A stretch of 64,000 nt of DNA from Amycolatopsis eburnea (GCF_003937945.1 NZ_RSEC01000036.1:372001-436000); one strand, 5' to 3'; numbered from the stretch's first letter, positions 34,502 to 43,467 are shown. Notes: generated by a model from the letters alone, not told the origin. Numbers and translations are program-made.

Positions 34502-34532
34502 CCCGGTTTCCCGCCGTTTTCGGGAAACCGGG
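34502..34532 (+). terminator. Terminator hairpin after the transglutaminase-like gene
   Basis: A 12-bp perfect stem, CCCGGTTTCCCG (34502-34513) with CGGGAAACCGGG (34521-34532), and loop CCGTTTT, directly after the stop. It isolates the next cassette transcriptionally. Confidence 0.75.
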
Positions 34533-34633
34533 AGATCTGGTTAATTATTGCCGAGAGTGACGTTCGGCGGCGCACGCTGTCCCCCGAACTTCTTATTTCG
34601 CAGGCCCCCTCAGGCGCGTAAAGTGACTCCGCG

Positions 34634-34672
34634 CACTCGAACAGACACTATTTGCATTCGTCTGTTCGAGTG
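34634..34672 (+). promoter_or_regulatory. Perfect 13-bp leader hairpin or operator of the three-gene cassette
   Basis: CACTCGAACAGAC (34634-34646) and GTCTGTTCGAGTG (34660-34672) are perfect complements around a 13-base AT-rich loop. It ends seven bases before the GGAGG of the first cassette gene. It could be a repressor operator or an RNA hairpin that gates translation. Confidence 0.6.
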
Positions 34673-34692
34673 GTTCGAGGGAGGTGAAGCAA

Positions 34693-35697
34693 GTGGCCGC
34701 GGAAGGCGGACCCCGCCGCCGCACCCCACTGCAGGAGATCTTCTGGACCAGGACGAGCTTGCTCCTCACCGTGCTCGTCGTCGTCGCCGGCCTCAGCCTC
34801 TGGGTCGCCGGCCTGATGGACCCCGGCACCGGGAAGAACCTGGTGACGTCGCTGGGCACCGGCACCCTGATCTCCGCGATCGTGGGGTTCGGCACCACGC
34901 TGATCACCGCCAGCGCTTCGCAAAAGGCACTGGTGACCCCGGTGATCGAAGAGAGCAGGCGCGCGCTGGAAGACCTCAGCGCCGAATACCGCGCGCTGAA
35001 CAAGGAGTTCTTCCCCACCGACGTGTTCGAGGCGACCACCGACCCCGACCCCGCGTTCAACCGCGGGCTGATGGCCGACCTCGACCACACGCGGCAGTAC
35101 TTCTTCCGCGGCTTCTCCGGGCGGCACGCGGCCGCCCGCCTGCTGCTTTCCCGCACCGAACGCGAACTGCGCGCCGTCATCGCCGATCCGCGCGACGCGA
35201 CCTCGATCAGCGGGCGCGCCCGCTACCTGTTGCGCCGCGAGGCCGGCGACGTCGACTACGAACAGATCCAGACCCGGCTCGACGAAGAGATCCGGATCGG
35301 GCTCGTCGGCCTCTTCCTGGCGCGCAGCCGCTGCGCGTCGGTCGACATCACCGTGGTCGCCGACCCGCCGCTGGACCGCCTCGAGCTGTTCGACGACAGC
35401 GTGTGGGTGTCGCTCTACAGCGACGTCCGCGGCGCCACGAAGCTGTACCCGCGGTCCCTGCGGTTCACCGAGGGTTCCTTCCTCTACAACATGGAGCGCG
35501 CCGAATTCGTGCGCGTCTCGCAGTCCCGGACCGGCCGCCACTTCCGCATCACGTCCGCGACGACGCGGACGGATTTCCTGGCGCTGTTCGAAAAGATCAC
35601 CGGATCCCCGCTGTCCGAGGAGCAGTTCCGCGAGCTGGAGGCCAAGTTCCACGCCTTCCGCGCGGAGTTCTCCGAAGTCGCCGAGCTAGGGAGCTGA
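34693..35697 (+). CDS. Two-helix membrane protein with large cytoplasmic domain (cassette gene 1)
   Basis: 334 residues. Two N-terminal membrane helices (about 21-40 and 51-72) form a hairpin, then a cytoplasmic domain with FFRGFSGRHAAARLL, ELRAVIADPRD, and FDDSVWVSLYSDVRGATKLYPRSLRFTEGSFLYNM. This pattern is reminiscent of phospholipase-D-like sensor or effector domains, but no HKD motif is present. I chose GTG 34693, eight bases after GGAGG, over GTG 34684, which overlaps the ribosome site. Gap to gene 2 is two bases, so they are co-translated. I do not recognise a named family. Confidence 0.75.
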   Translation: MAAEGGPRRRTPLQEIFWTRTSLLLTVLVVVAGLSLWVAGLMDPGTGKNLVTSLGTGTLISAIVGFGTTLITASASQKALVTPVIEESRRALEDLSAEYRALNKEFFPTDVFEATTDPDPAFNRGLMADLDHTRQYFFRGFSGRHAAARLLLSRTERELRAVIADPRDATSISGRARYLLRREAGDVDYEQIQTRLDEEIRIGLVGLFLARSRCASVDITVVADPPLDRLELFDDSVWVSLYSDVRGATKLYPRSLRFTEGSFLYNMERAEFVRVSQSRTGRHFRITSATTRTDFLALFEKITGSPLSEEQFRELEAKFHAFRAEFSEVAELGS

Positions 35698-35699
35698 CC

Positions 35700-36338
35700 T
35701 TGCTCACCCGCCTGTCCCCCCTCTCCGAACTGGCCACGCGCCTGCGCACGGCCCAGTTTCCGCTCGCCACCGAATGGCGCGCGGTCGACGGCTGGTTCCG
35801 GCCGTGGGCCGCGCAATCCGGCCTGCGCGACGAACTGCGGAACCAGCTGCGCACGCTCTCCGGCGCGCAAGCGACGAAGGTGCTGCGCTCGTCGCGGGAA
35901 ACGACCACGCACTTCGCCTGGTGCCTGCTGGATTCGCCGGCCGACCCGTTTTCCTTCTGGCTGCACGAATACAAGGCCCAGGAGGACTGGCGGGAGGGCT
36001 ACGCCGATTCGGTGCACAACCACAGGTACCACTTCTGCACCACCATTCTCCGTGGTGACTACTTCCACGAAAGGTACGAAACGACGATCGACGCCGGCAC
36101 CGGCCTGATCGAGTCCGCGCGCCTGCGCCGCCGGGCCCTGTGCCAGGCCGGCGACTGCGCGACCATGCTCGCCGACCAGTTCCACCGGATCCCCGAAGCG
36201 GCCACCGGGACGATGACTTTCCTGGTGAAATCACGGCCCGTGAGCAGTTTCAGCCTTTCTTTCGATCCCGCCAGCGGAATCGGGCATCGTCACGTTCCGG
36301 TGGAGAGCCGATTGGGGGAATTGGCCGACCGCATCTAG
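35700..36338 (+). CDS. Cupin-fold / cysteine-dioxygenase-like protein (cassette gene 2)
   Basis: 212 residues from TTG 35700, with GGGAG eight bases upstream and only two bases after the previous stop. Central residues SVHNHRYHFCTTILRGDYFHERYET give a cupin-1-like metal site (HxHxxx...G), and a later strand (ADQFHRIPEAATGTMTFLVK) supplies another histidine. This resembles the cysteine-dioxygenase clan, but the substrate is unknown. Co-translation with a membrane protein and proximity to an HD hydrolase suggest a small-molecule or signal-processing unit. Confidence 0.72.
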   Translation: MLTRLSPLSELATRLRTAQFPLATEWRAVDGWFRPWAAQSGLRDELRNQLRTLSGAQATKVLRSSRETTTHFAWCLLDSPADPFSFWLHEYKAQEDWREGYADSVHNHRYHFCTTILRGDYFHERYETTIDAGTGLIESARLRRRALCQAGDCATMLADQFHRIPEAATGTMTFLVKSRPVSSFSLSFDPASGIGHRHVPVESRLGELADRI

Positions 36339-36411
36339 CTACACACCGGCGTCAGCGGCGCTTACCATTACTCCACCCGTCTGAACACCACGGCCGGGAT
36401 GGGAGAGGTGT

Positions 36412-37083
36412 ATGCGCACGCAGGAAAGCACGATCGACCACGTGATCGTCGACGCCGTCGAAGACCGGGTCCACCGGCTTTGCCGCCAGTACGCCGGGCG
36501 GCTGCAGTTCCACGGCTGGCACCACGTCAGTTTCGTCCGCGCGAAGGCGGGTCATTTCGCCCGCCACAACGGGGCCGACCCCGCGGTGGTCGAAGTCGCC
36601 GCGCTCGTGCACGACGTCAACTACCTGGTGCTCCGGAACTCACCCGCGTCGGCGGGCCGGAACCTGCGCCTGGAAATCCTCGCCGGGTGCGGGGTGCCGC
36701 CGCGGGTTTCGCGGTGGATCGACGAGATCGTCGACGAGGCGGAAATGGCCACCCGCGGCCGCGACATTTCGCTGGAGGCGCAGGCGTTGAGCGACGCCGA
36801 CACGTTGTTCAAGGCGCTCCCGGTGACGCCGGTCGTGCTGGCCCACCGGTACCTGCGCGAGAACGGGCTGAGCCTGCGCGAGCTGGCGGACAAGATCGTC
36901 GGCGAGCAGTGCGACGTCCACGACGAGGGTTACTACTTCTACAACCCGGAGGCGGCGGCGACGTACTCGCGCTGGGCGACGGCGAACCTCCAGCTGTGGC
37001 AGTGCATCAAGGAGGCGGTCGACGACCCGACGGTGGTGGAACTGCTGGACGCGGTGCACGCGGTCGACGCGCTGGCGTCTTAG
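36412..37083 (+). CDS. HD-domain hydrolase (cassette gene 3)
   Basis: 223 residues. HD metal-binding pattern: HGWHHV (His37/His38), LVHDVNY (His67-Asp68) and LSDADTL (Asp128/Asp130). HD proteins hydrolyse phosphomonoesters, phosphodiesters or nucleotides. ATG 36412 has GGGAGAGG upstream. The 73-bp gap after gene 2 has no terminator, so the three genes are probably one unit. No partner domain such as RelA or GGDEF is fused, so the substrate is open. Confidence 0.82.
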   Translation: MRTQESTIDHVIVDAVEDRVHRLCRQYAGRLQFHGWHHVSFVRAKAGHFARHNGADPAVVEVAALVHDVNYLVLRNSPASAGRNLRLEILAGCGVPPRVSRWIDEIVDEAEMATRGRDISLEAQALSDADTLFKALPVTPVVLAHRYLRENGLSLRELADKIVGEQCDVHDEGYYFYNPEAAATYSRWATANLQLWQCIKEAVDDPTVVELLDAVHAVDALAS

Positions 37084-37164
37084 CGACTTTCGCGGTTTCC
37101 GCCGTGGCGACGGGCGGCGGCTGGTAGGCATTCGGCGTAGCGCCCGCGTCGTCGAGGAGTCCGC

Positions 37165-37494
37165 ATGACCTACGGCCAGTACCCCGGTCACCCGCCCGCT
37201 CCGCAGTGGCCCGGCCCCGGCGGGCCGGTGCCGCCGCCGAAGGGACCCGGGCTCGGCGTGGCCGCGCTGGTCCTCGGCCTGCTCGCGCTCGTGCTGCCGT
37301 TCCTGCCGGTGGACATGACCGGCTTCCGGGCGTACGTCGCGTTCCCGTTCGGGCTGGCCGGTCTCGTCCTCGGGGTCCTCGGCTGCGTGGGGCGCCGCGG
37401 CGGCAAGCCGCTGGCCGCGATCGGTGCCGTGCTGTCGTTCCTCGCGTTGGTGCTCGGCCTGATCATGGTCGTCAACCAGACCGTCCCGCACTAG
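37165..37494 (+). CDS. Small proline-rich membrane protein (DUF4190-like)
   Basis: 109 residues. A Pro/Gly-rich cytoplasmic N terminus (MTYGQYPGHPPAPQWPGPGGPVPPPKG), then three hydrophobic segments (about 28-47, 53-75, 82-103). Common in actinomycetes, function unknown. ATG 37165 follows GAGGAG. Its stop shares the palindrome CTAG with the stop of the convergent aldolase gene (four-base overlap). Confidence 0.75.
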   Translation: MTYGQYPGHPPAPQWPGPGGPVPPPKGPGLGVAALVLGLLALVLPFLPVDMTGFRAYVAFPFGLAGLVLGVLGCVGRRGGKPLAAIGAVLSFLALVLGLIMVVNQTVPH

Positions 37495-38141
37495 CCCTGC
37501 CCGTAGCCGCGCAGCCGGTCGACGACCTTCGCCACCTCGGGCGGCGGGAGCAGGCTCGGCCGGCCGGCGCTCTGCGCGAGCAGCCACACGCGGCACGCCC
37601 ACTCGAGCTGCTGCGCCCGGTGGTAGGCGGCTTCGAGGCCGTCGCCGTAGGTGAGCGTGCCGTGGTTGGCCATCAGGCAGCCGCGGCGCCCTTCGAGGGC
37701 CTCGAGCACCGCCGAGGCCAGCTCGGGGGTGCCGTACGTCGCGTAGCGCGCGACGCGCACCGACGGGCCGATCGTCGCGATGATGTAGTGGATCGGCGGC
37801 AGCTCGCGCACGAGCGTCGACGCGGCGGTGGCGTGCGGCGCGTGCGTGTGGACGACCGCGGTGACCGGCTCACCGTCCGGGTCGCGCACGTCCCAGTAGA
37901 CCGACAGGTGCATCGGCAGCTCACTGGTCGGCTTGAGCGAGCCGTCGACGACCTGCCCACCGAGGTCGACAACGGCGACGTCGGCCGGCGTCATGCTCGA
38001 GTACGCGACCCCGGTCGGCGTGACGGCGACGAGGTCACCGCCCCGCACGGACACGTTTCCGGAGGTGCCGACGACGAGGCCGTCACCGGCCATCCGGCGG
38101 GCGTAGGCGCAGACGGCGGCACGCTCGGTCTCGAGGATCAT
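37491..38141 (-). CDS. Class II aldolase (AraD/FucA family)
   Basis: 216 residues. Zinc-dependent sugar-phosphate aldolase or epimerase fold: SGNVSVR near residue 27, acid residue region PTSELPMHL, zinc histidines in VVHTHAPHA (about 93-98) and MANHGTLTYG (about 155). Likely acts on L-fuculose 1-phosphate or a related ketose phosphate; specificity cannot be read. The ATG at 38141 has a weak ribosome site. No sugar kinase or isomerase is nearby, so it is an isolated step. Confidence 0.88.
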   Translation of the reverse strand: MILETERAAVCAYARRMAGDGLVVGTSGNVSVRGGDLVAVTPTGVAYSSMTPADVAVVDLGGQVVDGSLKPTSELPMHLSVYWDVRDPDGEPVTAVVHTHAPHATAASTLVRELPPIHYIIATIGPSVRVARYATYGTPELASAVLEALEGRRGCLMANHGTLTYGDGLEAAYHRAQQLEWACRVWLLAQSAGRPSLLPPPEVAKVVDRLRGYGQG

Positions 38142-38199
38142 GCGCACCACTCTGGTCCAGCCACGCCCCCGCCCTACGCCGGGGTCGCGTCCGCGCCGC

Positions 38200-39108
38200 T
38201 CAGCCCTTGGCCGCCGGAGCCGGAGCAGGTGCCGGGCTCGGCTTGCGGTCGCCGTTCGACGGCGCCTCCTCCACCGGCGCCAGCAGGCGCATGGCCTCCT
38301 GAACCGCCACGTCCGTCGCCGCGATCCGCTCGGCGACCTTCTTGCGCAGGTCCAGAGCCAGCTTCCGGTTCCGGTCGGCCTCGGTCTGCTGCGCACGGGC
38401 CGACGTCAACGCCGACTCCGTCTCCTGCTGCTTCCGCGCGACCTCGTCCTCGAACGCCTTCCGCTTCGCCGCGTACTCGTCCTCGAACGCCTTCTTCTTC
38501 CGCGCCAGCTCCTCCGCCGCCACCCGGTCGGCTTCCTGCCGCGCCGCGGCCGCCGCCGCTTCGGCCTTCGCGTCCGCTTCCTTGCGGGCGCGCTCCGCCG
38601 CCGCGGCCTGCTCGACGCGCTTCGCGCCCGCCGCCGCGTTCAGCTTCTCGATCTCGCCCTTCGCCTCCGACAGCAGGCGGGCGCGCTCTTCCTCCGCGTC
38701 CTTCGCCAGCTTGTCGGCCGTGCGGCGGGTTTCGTGCGCGTACTTGTCGGCCTGGTCGCGGGTGGAAGCTGCGTCGGCTTCGGCGGCCGCGCGCAGGTCG
38801 GCGATCTCCTCTTCGGCGAGCTGCATCATCATCCGGACGCGCTCGGCCATGGCGCCCGCGCCGGACGGGCTCGAGCTCATCCGCGCGAGGGCGGCCTTCG
38901 TCTCGGCCAGCTCCTTCTGCGCGTACGCCAGGGCTTTCGTGAGGTCCGAGGACGTCGCGACGGCTTCGTCGCGGCTGCGCGCCGTTTCGCGCATCTCCTT
39001 GGTCAGCTCGGCGAGGCGCTCGTCGACCTGGCGCTGGTTGTAGCCGCGGACACCGACCGCGAACTGGGTGGTCTTCGGGGCGGACTGGGGCTTCTCAGGC
39101 GCGACCAT
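38200..39108 (-). CDS. DivIVA-like coiled-coil protein
   Basis: 302 residues. An N-terminal DivIVA-type segment (FAVGVRGYNQRQVDERLAELTKEM, about 15-38), then a nearly continuous Ala/Glu/Lys/Arg coiled coil to about 270, with an FEDEYAAKRKAFEDEVARKQQE repeat, and a Pro/Ala-rich tail. Polar-growth scaffolds and filament proteins of actinomycetes look like this. I chose ATG 39108, with AAGG seven bases upstream, over GTG 39114. It is divergent from the DUF445 genes and shares their promoter region. A cytoskeletal or membrane-organising role is inferred. Confidence 0.8.
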   Translation of the reverse strand: MVAPEKPQSAPKTTQFAVGVRGYNQRQVDERLAELTKEMRETARSRDEAVATSSDLTKALAYAQKELAETKAALARMSSSPSGAGAMAERVRMMMQLAEEEIADLRAAAEADAASTRDQADKYAHETRRTADKLAKDAEEERARLLSEAKGEIEKLNAAAGAKRVEQAAAAERARKEADAKAEAAAAAARQEADRVAAEELARKKKAFEDEYAAKRKAFEDEVARKQQETESALTSARAQQTEADRNRKLALDLRKKVAERIAATDVAVQEAMRLLAPVEEAPSNGDRKPSPAPAPAPAAKG

Positions 39109-39237
39109 CGGCACACCTTAGTGAGCCGGGGACCGTCCGGACGTACCGCCAAACGGATGCATCACGGATTTTGGAACCCCCGGTGACGCATGGCATCCTG
39201 AGCTTGTTGACCAGCGGTTAACGGCGAGGAGGCCACT

Positions 39238-40458
39238 GTGGACATACTCGCCGACATCGGCGCGCACTGGCACGTCTACGCCACCATGCCGCTCATCGCC
39301 GCCCTCATCGGCTACCTGACCAAGCGGGTGGCCATCGAGATGATGTTCCGCCCGCTGGACTTCGTCGGGATCCGGCCGTTCCTCGGCTGGCAGGGCGTCA
39401 TCCCGGCGAACGCGCGGCGGATGGCCACCACCGCCGTCGACCTGCTGACCCGCAACCTCGTCGACCCGCAGGAGATCTTCAGCCGCCTCGATCCGGAGGA
39501 AATGGTCAAAGAGCTCGAACCGCCACTGCTCAAGGCCGTCGAAGAAGTCACCCGCGAAGTCATGGAGACCTACCAGCCGCGGCTCTGGGAACTGCTGCCG
39601 ACGCGGGCCCAGCGGCTGCTCGTCGAGCAGGTCCAGGCGCAGGCGCCGGCCGTCGTCAAGCGGCTGATGCGGGAGGTGTCGGCCAACATCGACGACGTCC
39701 TCGACGTCAACGACATGCTCATCGGGGCCATGGTCCGCGACAAGTCGCTGACCTGCCGGCTGATCCGCGAGGTCGCCGCGCCCGAGTTCAAGTTCATCGC
39801 GCGGTCCGGGATCTGGTTCGGGTTCGTGATCGGGCTCGTCCAGTTCGTCGCGTGGGCGCTGACGAAGCAGCCGCTCATCATGCCGATCTTCGGTTTCGTC
39901 ACGGGCTTCGTCACCGACTGGCTCGCCCTCAAGATGATCTTCTACCCGCGCGAGCCGCGCGGGTTCGGCTTCTTCCGCTGGCAGGGCATGTTCCAGAAGC
40001 GCCGCCAGGAGGTCGCCGCCGACTACGGCGCGCTGATCGCCGACGAGGTGCTCACCGTGCGGAACGTGCTGGAGGCCGTGCTCACCGGGCCGCGCGCCGA
40101 CAAGCTGTTCGCGATGATCACCCGCGAGGTCCAGCGCACGGTCGACCAGCAGGCGAGCATCGCCAAGCCGCTGGTCGCGCTGACCATCGGCGGCCGCCAG
40201 TACCAGGAGATGAAGCGCGCGGCGGCGGAGAAGGTCATCGCGTACCTCCCCGAGACGGTCAAGCACGTCGAGAGCTACGCCACCGGCGCGCTCGACGTCC
40301 GGAACACGATCGTCGGGAAGATGCAGCAGCTGACGCCCATCGAGTTCGAGGGCATCCTGCGGCCGGCCTTCAAGCAGGACGAATGGAAGCTCATCGCGGT
40401 CGGCGCGGTGATCGGTGGCCTGGTGGGTGAACTCCAGGTGCTGCTCCTGCTGCATTGA
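39238..40458 (+). CDS. DUF445 membrane protein, copy 1 of 3
   Basis: 406 residues. Family layout: an N-terminal helix (MPLIAALIGYLTKRVAIEMMFRPL), a long amphipathic region, two central helices (about 185-230, ending FVTDWLALKMIFYPREP), a second amphipathic region and a C-terminal helix (LIAVGAVIGGLVGELQVLLLL). The function of the family (YheB-like) is unknown. GTG 39238 has GAGGAGG upstream. First of three tandem paralogues, each about 400 residues, 23-40 bp apart. Confidence 0.88.
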   Translation: MDILADIGAHWHVYATMPLIAALIGYLTKRVAIEMMFRPLDFVGIRPFLGWQGVIPANARRMATTAVDLLTRNLVDPQEIFSRLDPEEMVKELEPPLLKAVEEVTREVMETYQPRLWELLPTRAQRLLVEQVQAQAPAVVKRLMREVSANIDDVLDVNDMLIGAMVRDKSLTCRLIREVAAPEFKFIARSGIWFGFVIGLVQFVAWALTKQPLIMPIFGFVTGFVTDWLALKMIFYPREPRGFGFFRWQGMFQKRRQEVAADYGALIADEVLTVRNVLEAVLTGPRADKLFAMITREVQRTVDQQASIAKPLVALTIGGRQYQEMKRAAAEKVIAYLPETVKHVESYATGALDVRNTIVGKMQQLTPIEFEGILRPAFKQDEWKLIAVGAVIGGLVGELQVLLLLH

Positions 40459-40481
40459 TCGCGGGCCGATAGCGTGCGCGG

Positions 40482-41690
40482 GTGGACTTCGGCACGCACT
40501 GGCAGGTGTACGTCACCATGCCGTTCATCGCGGCGCTGATCGGCTACGTCACCAAGCGCGTCGCCATCGAGATGATGTTCCGGCCCCTCGAATTCGTCGG
40601 CGTCAAACCGTTCGGCTGGCAGGGCGTGCTGCCGGCCAACGCCGAGCGCATGGCGGCGACGGCCACCGAGATGCTGACGACGAACCTCGTCGACCCCAAG
40701 GAGATCTTCGCCCGGCTCGACCCGGCGCAGGTGGCGAAGGAGATCGAGCAGCCGCTGCTGCGGGTCGTCGAGGACGTCACGCGCGAGGTGATGGAGACCT
40801 ACCAGCCGCGGCTGTGGGAGGTCCTGCCGAACGGCGCGCAGCAGCTGCTGCTCAAGCGCGTCCAGGCCGAGGCGCCGAAGGCGATCACCAAGATCATGCG
40901 GGAGATCGCCGACAACATCGAGGACGTGCTCGACCTCAAGCACATGGTCGTGACGAACCTCGTGCGCGACAAGGCGCTGCTCAACCGGCTGATCCGGGAC
41001 ATCTCGCGGCCCGAGATGCGGTTCATCGCGCGCTCGGGCATCTGGTTCGGGTTCGTCCTCGGCTGCGTCCAGCTGGTGGTGTGGGCGCTGACGAAGTCGC
41101 CGATCGTGCTCCCGCTGTTCGGCCTCGGCATCGGCTGGTTCACCGACTGGCTGGCCCTGAAGATGATCTTCCTGCCGCGCGAGCCGAAGCGGTTCTTCGG
41201 CCTCTACACCTGGCAGGGCATCTTCCAGAAGCGCCGCGACCAGGTGGCCGCCGACTACGGCGACATGATCGCGCGCGAGATCATCACCATTCCCAACCTG
41301 CTGGAAGCCGTGCTGCGCGGGCCGAAGTCCGACAAGCTGTTCGCGATGATCACCCGCGAGGTGCAGAAGACGATCGACGCGCAGGCCAGCGTGGTCAAGC
41401 CCTTCGTCGCCATCGCCGTCGGGACGAAGAAGTTCCAGGAGATGAAGCAGACGGCGGCGGCGAAGGCCGCGGAGCGCGTGCCGGAGACGATCCGGTACGC
41501 GGAGAACTACGCGATCAACGCCCTCGACGTGCGCAACACGATCGTCGACCGGATGCGGAAGCTGACCGCGCTCGAGTTCGAGCAGCTGCTGCGGCCGGCG
41601 TTCCGGCAGGACGAGTGGAAGCTGATCGCCGTCGGCGCGGTGATCGGCGGGCTCGTGGGCGAACTGCAGGTGCTCGCGCTGCTCGGGTAG
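40482..41690 (+). CDS. DUF445 membrane protein, copy 2 of 3
   Basis: 402 residues, the same helix layout as its neighbours (MPFIAALIGYVTKRVAIEMMFRPLEFVG at the start; VIGGLVGELQVLALLG at the end). It is clearly closer to copy 1 than to copy 3 in the central helices and the EVTREVMETYQPRLWE-type stretch. It starts at GTG 40482 with no Shine-Dalgarno; TAGCGT ends exactly six bases upstream, so it may be separately transcribed as a leaderless message. Function unknown. Confidence 0.88.
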   Translation: MDFGTHWQVYVTMPFIAALIGYVTKRVAIEMMFRPLEFVGVKPFGWQGVLPANAERMAATATEMLTTNLVDPKEIFARLDPAQVAKEIEQPLLRVVEDVTREVMETYQPRLWEVLPNGAQQLLLKRVQAEAPKAITKIMREIADNIEDVLDLKHMVVTNLVRDKALLNRLIRDISRPEMRFIARSGIWFGFVLGCVQLVVWALTKSPIVLPLFGLGIGWFTDWLALKMIFLPREPKRFFGLYTWQGIFQKRRDQVAADYGDMIAREIITIPNLLEAVLRGPKSDKLFAMITREVQKTIDAQASVVKPFVAIAVGTKKFQEMKQTAAAKAAERVPETIRYAENYAINALDVRNTIVDRMRKLTALEFEQLLRPAFRQDEWKLIAVGAVIGGLVGELQVLALLG

Positions 41691-41730
41691 CCGGTACGGT
41701 TTCGCTCTCGGGACTGCGAGGGAGGTCGGG

Positions 41731-42939
41731 GTGGACGCTGTCCTGCGCGACCTCGCCCTGCACTGGCCGGTCTACGCGGCGATGCCGTTCATCGCGGCGC
41801 TGATCGGCTACGTCACCAAGCGCGTCGCCATCGAGATGATGTTCCGGCCGCTGGACTTCGTCGGGATCCCGCCGCTGCTCGGCTGGCAGGGCGTCGTCCC
41901 GAAGCACGGCGGGCGGATGGCGGCGGTCGCGACCGAGCTGCTGACCGAGAACCTCCTCGACCTCCGCGAGGTGCTCGACCGGATCGACCCGGTGATCATC
42001 ACGACCGAGCTGGAGCAGCCGCTGCTGCGCGCGGTCGACCACATCGCGCGCGAGGTGCTCGCCGAACACCACCCGCGGCTGTGGGAGGTCATGCCGACGC
42101 TGGCCCAGGAAATGCTGATCAAGCAGGTCCAGGCGTCGGCGCCGCGGCTGGTGCGGGAGTTCCTCGACGACGTCCGCGAGCACCTCGACGAGGTCCTCGA
42201 CGTCCAGCACATGACGGTCCAGCGGCTGACGCGGGACCGCGCGCTGCTGGTCCGGCTGATCCGCGAGACGTCCCGCCCGGAGATGGCGTTCATCGCGCGG
42301 CTGGGCATCTACTTCGGCTTCGGGCTGGGCCTGGTGCAGACGATCGTCTGGGCGCTCACGCGCGAGCCGTGGGTGCTCCCGGTCTTCGGCGGCGCGATCG
42401 GGCTGTTCACCGACTGGCTGGCGATCAAGCTGATCTTCGTCCCGCGCGAGCCGGTCCGCGTCGGCCGGGTGATCTTCCAGGGCAAGTTCCAGCGGCGGCG
42501 CGCGGAGGTGGCGCGGCAGTACGGCGAGCTGATCGCGAACGAGGTGCTGACGGTCCAGAACCTGCTGGACGCGGTCCTGCGCGGGCCGCGCGCCGACCGC
42601 CTGGCGGCGCTGGTCGAGCACCTCGTGTCGGACGCGGTCGACAAGCAGATGCCCCTCTCCTGGACGGTCGGCGGCACACGGCTGAAGGAGATGAAGCACG
42701 CGGCGGCGGTGAAGGCGCTGGAGCGGCTGCCGGACACGGCCCGGTACGCCGAGGGCTACCTGACCGAGGCGATGGACGTCGCGAAGGTGATCGAGCAGCG
42801 GATGCTGGCGCTGACGCCGCTGGAGTTCGAGGGGCTGCTGCGGCCCGCGTTCCGGCAGGACGAGTGGAAGCTGATCGCGGTCGGCGGGGTGATCGGGTTC
42901 GTGGTCGGGGAGCTCCAAGTCCTGCTGATGCTCGGCTGA
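41731..42939 (+). CDS. DUF445 membrane protein, copy 3 of 3
   Basis: 402 residues and the most diverged copy: it retains YVTKRVAIEMMFRPLDFVGIPPLLGWQG, LFTDWLAIKLIFVPREP and the C-terminal helix, but its middle region differs (AEHHPRLWEVMPTLAQEMLIKQVQAS). GTG 41731 has GGGAGG seven bases upstream. No terminator-like structure separates it from copy 2. Like the others it lacks any enzymatic motif; a structural membrane role is possible. Confidence 0.88.
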   Translation: MDAVLRDLALHWPVYAAMPFIAALIGYVTKRVAIEMMFRPLDFVGIPPLLGWQGVVPKHGGRMAAVATELLTENLLDLREVLDRIDPVIITTELEQPLLRAVDHIAREVLAEHHPRLWEVMPTLAQEMLIKQVQASAPRLVREFLDDVREHLDEVLDVQHMTVQRLTRDRALLVRLIRETSRPEMAFIARLGIYFGFGLGLVQTIVWALTREPWVLPVFGGAIGLFTDWLAIKLIFVPREPVRVGRVIFQGKFQRRRAEVARQYGELIANEVLTVQNLLDAVLRGPRADRLAALVEHLVSDAVDKQMPLSWTVGGTRLKEMKHAAAVKALERLPDTARYAEGYLTEAMDVAKVIEQRMLALTPLEFEGLLRPAFRQDEWKLIAVGGVIGFVVGELQVLLMLG

Positions 42940-43032
42940 CCGGGTGACGGCGGCGGCGCGCCTAAACCCGGCGACGACCCGCGCGTGTTCCGGGCGGCCA
43001 ACCGGCCGATCGGGACAAGCAGAGGGGAAACC

Positions 43033-43467
43033 ATGAAACGGTTCGTCACCGCGGTCGTTCTTTCGCTCGCCGGCCTGTTCGCGGGCACGGGCGTCGCGTC
43101 CGCCGACGTCATCGTCGCTCCGGGCCAGTTCGGGCACGTGTGCAGCGGTTACCAGTACGCCCCCGGCAACTCGGCGCTGTACTGGCAGTCGTGCGCCTGG
43201 GCGGACAACAACGAGGTCTACTTCACCGTGCACCTGGGCAACGCCTCGGACTACAACTGGATCCCGTCCCGGGTGAACATCAACTACTACAAGTCCGGCA
43301 GCTACTACCTGTGCGCCTACATCACGAACTTCGCGGTGCCGGCCCGTTCGGTCCGGCAGACGCCGAGCAACGCGTGCGTGCTGCAGCGGAGCCGGGCCGC
43401 CTACCAGTCCGTCGGCTACCCCAGCGGGGGCAATGCGGCGATCAGCGACACGCTCCAGGTGCAGTAG
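43033..43467 (+). CDS. Small exported protein of unknown function
   Basis: 144 residues. Signal peptide MKRFVTAVVLSLAGLFAGTGVASA, then a mature domain rich in Tyr, Asn and Ser with four cysteines (HVCSGYQYAP, YWQSCAWAD, YYLCAYIT, SNACVLQ) that could form two disulfides. ATG 43033 follows an AGGGG Shine-Dalgarno. Its stop is one base from the stop of the convergent znuB gene, with no terminator between. I do not recognise the family. Confidence 0.75.
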   Translation: MKRFVTAVVLSLAGLFAGTGVASADVIVAPGQFGHVCSGYQYAPGNSALYWQSCAWADNNEVYFTVHLGNASDYNWIPSRVNINYYKSGSYYLCAYITNFAVPARSVRQTPSNACVLQRSRAAYQSVGYPSGGNAAISDTLQVQ

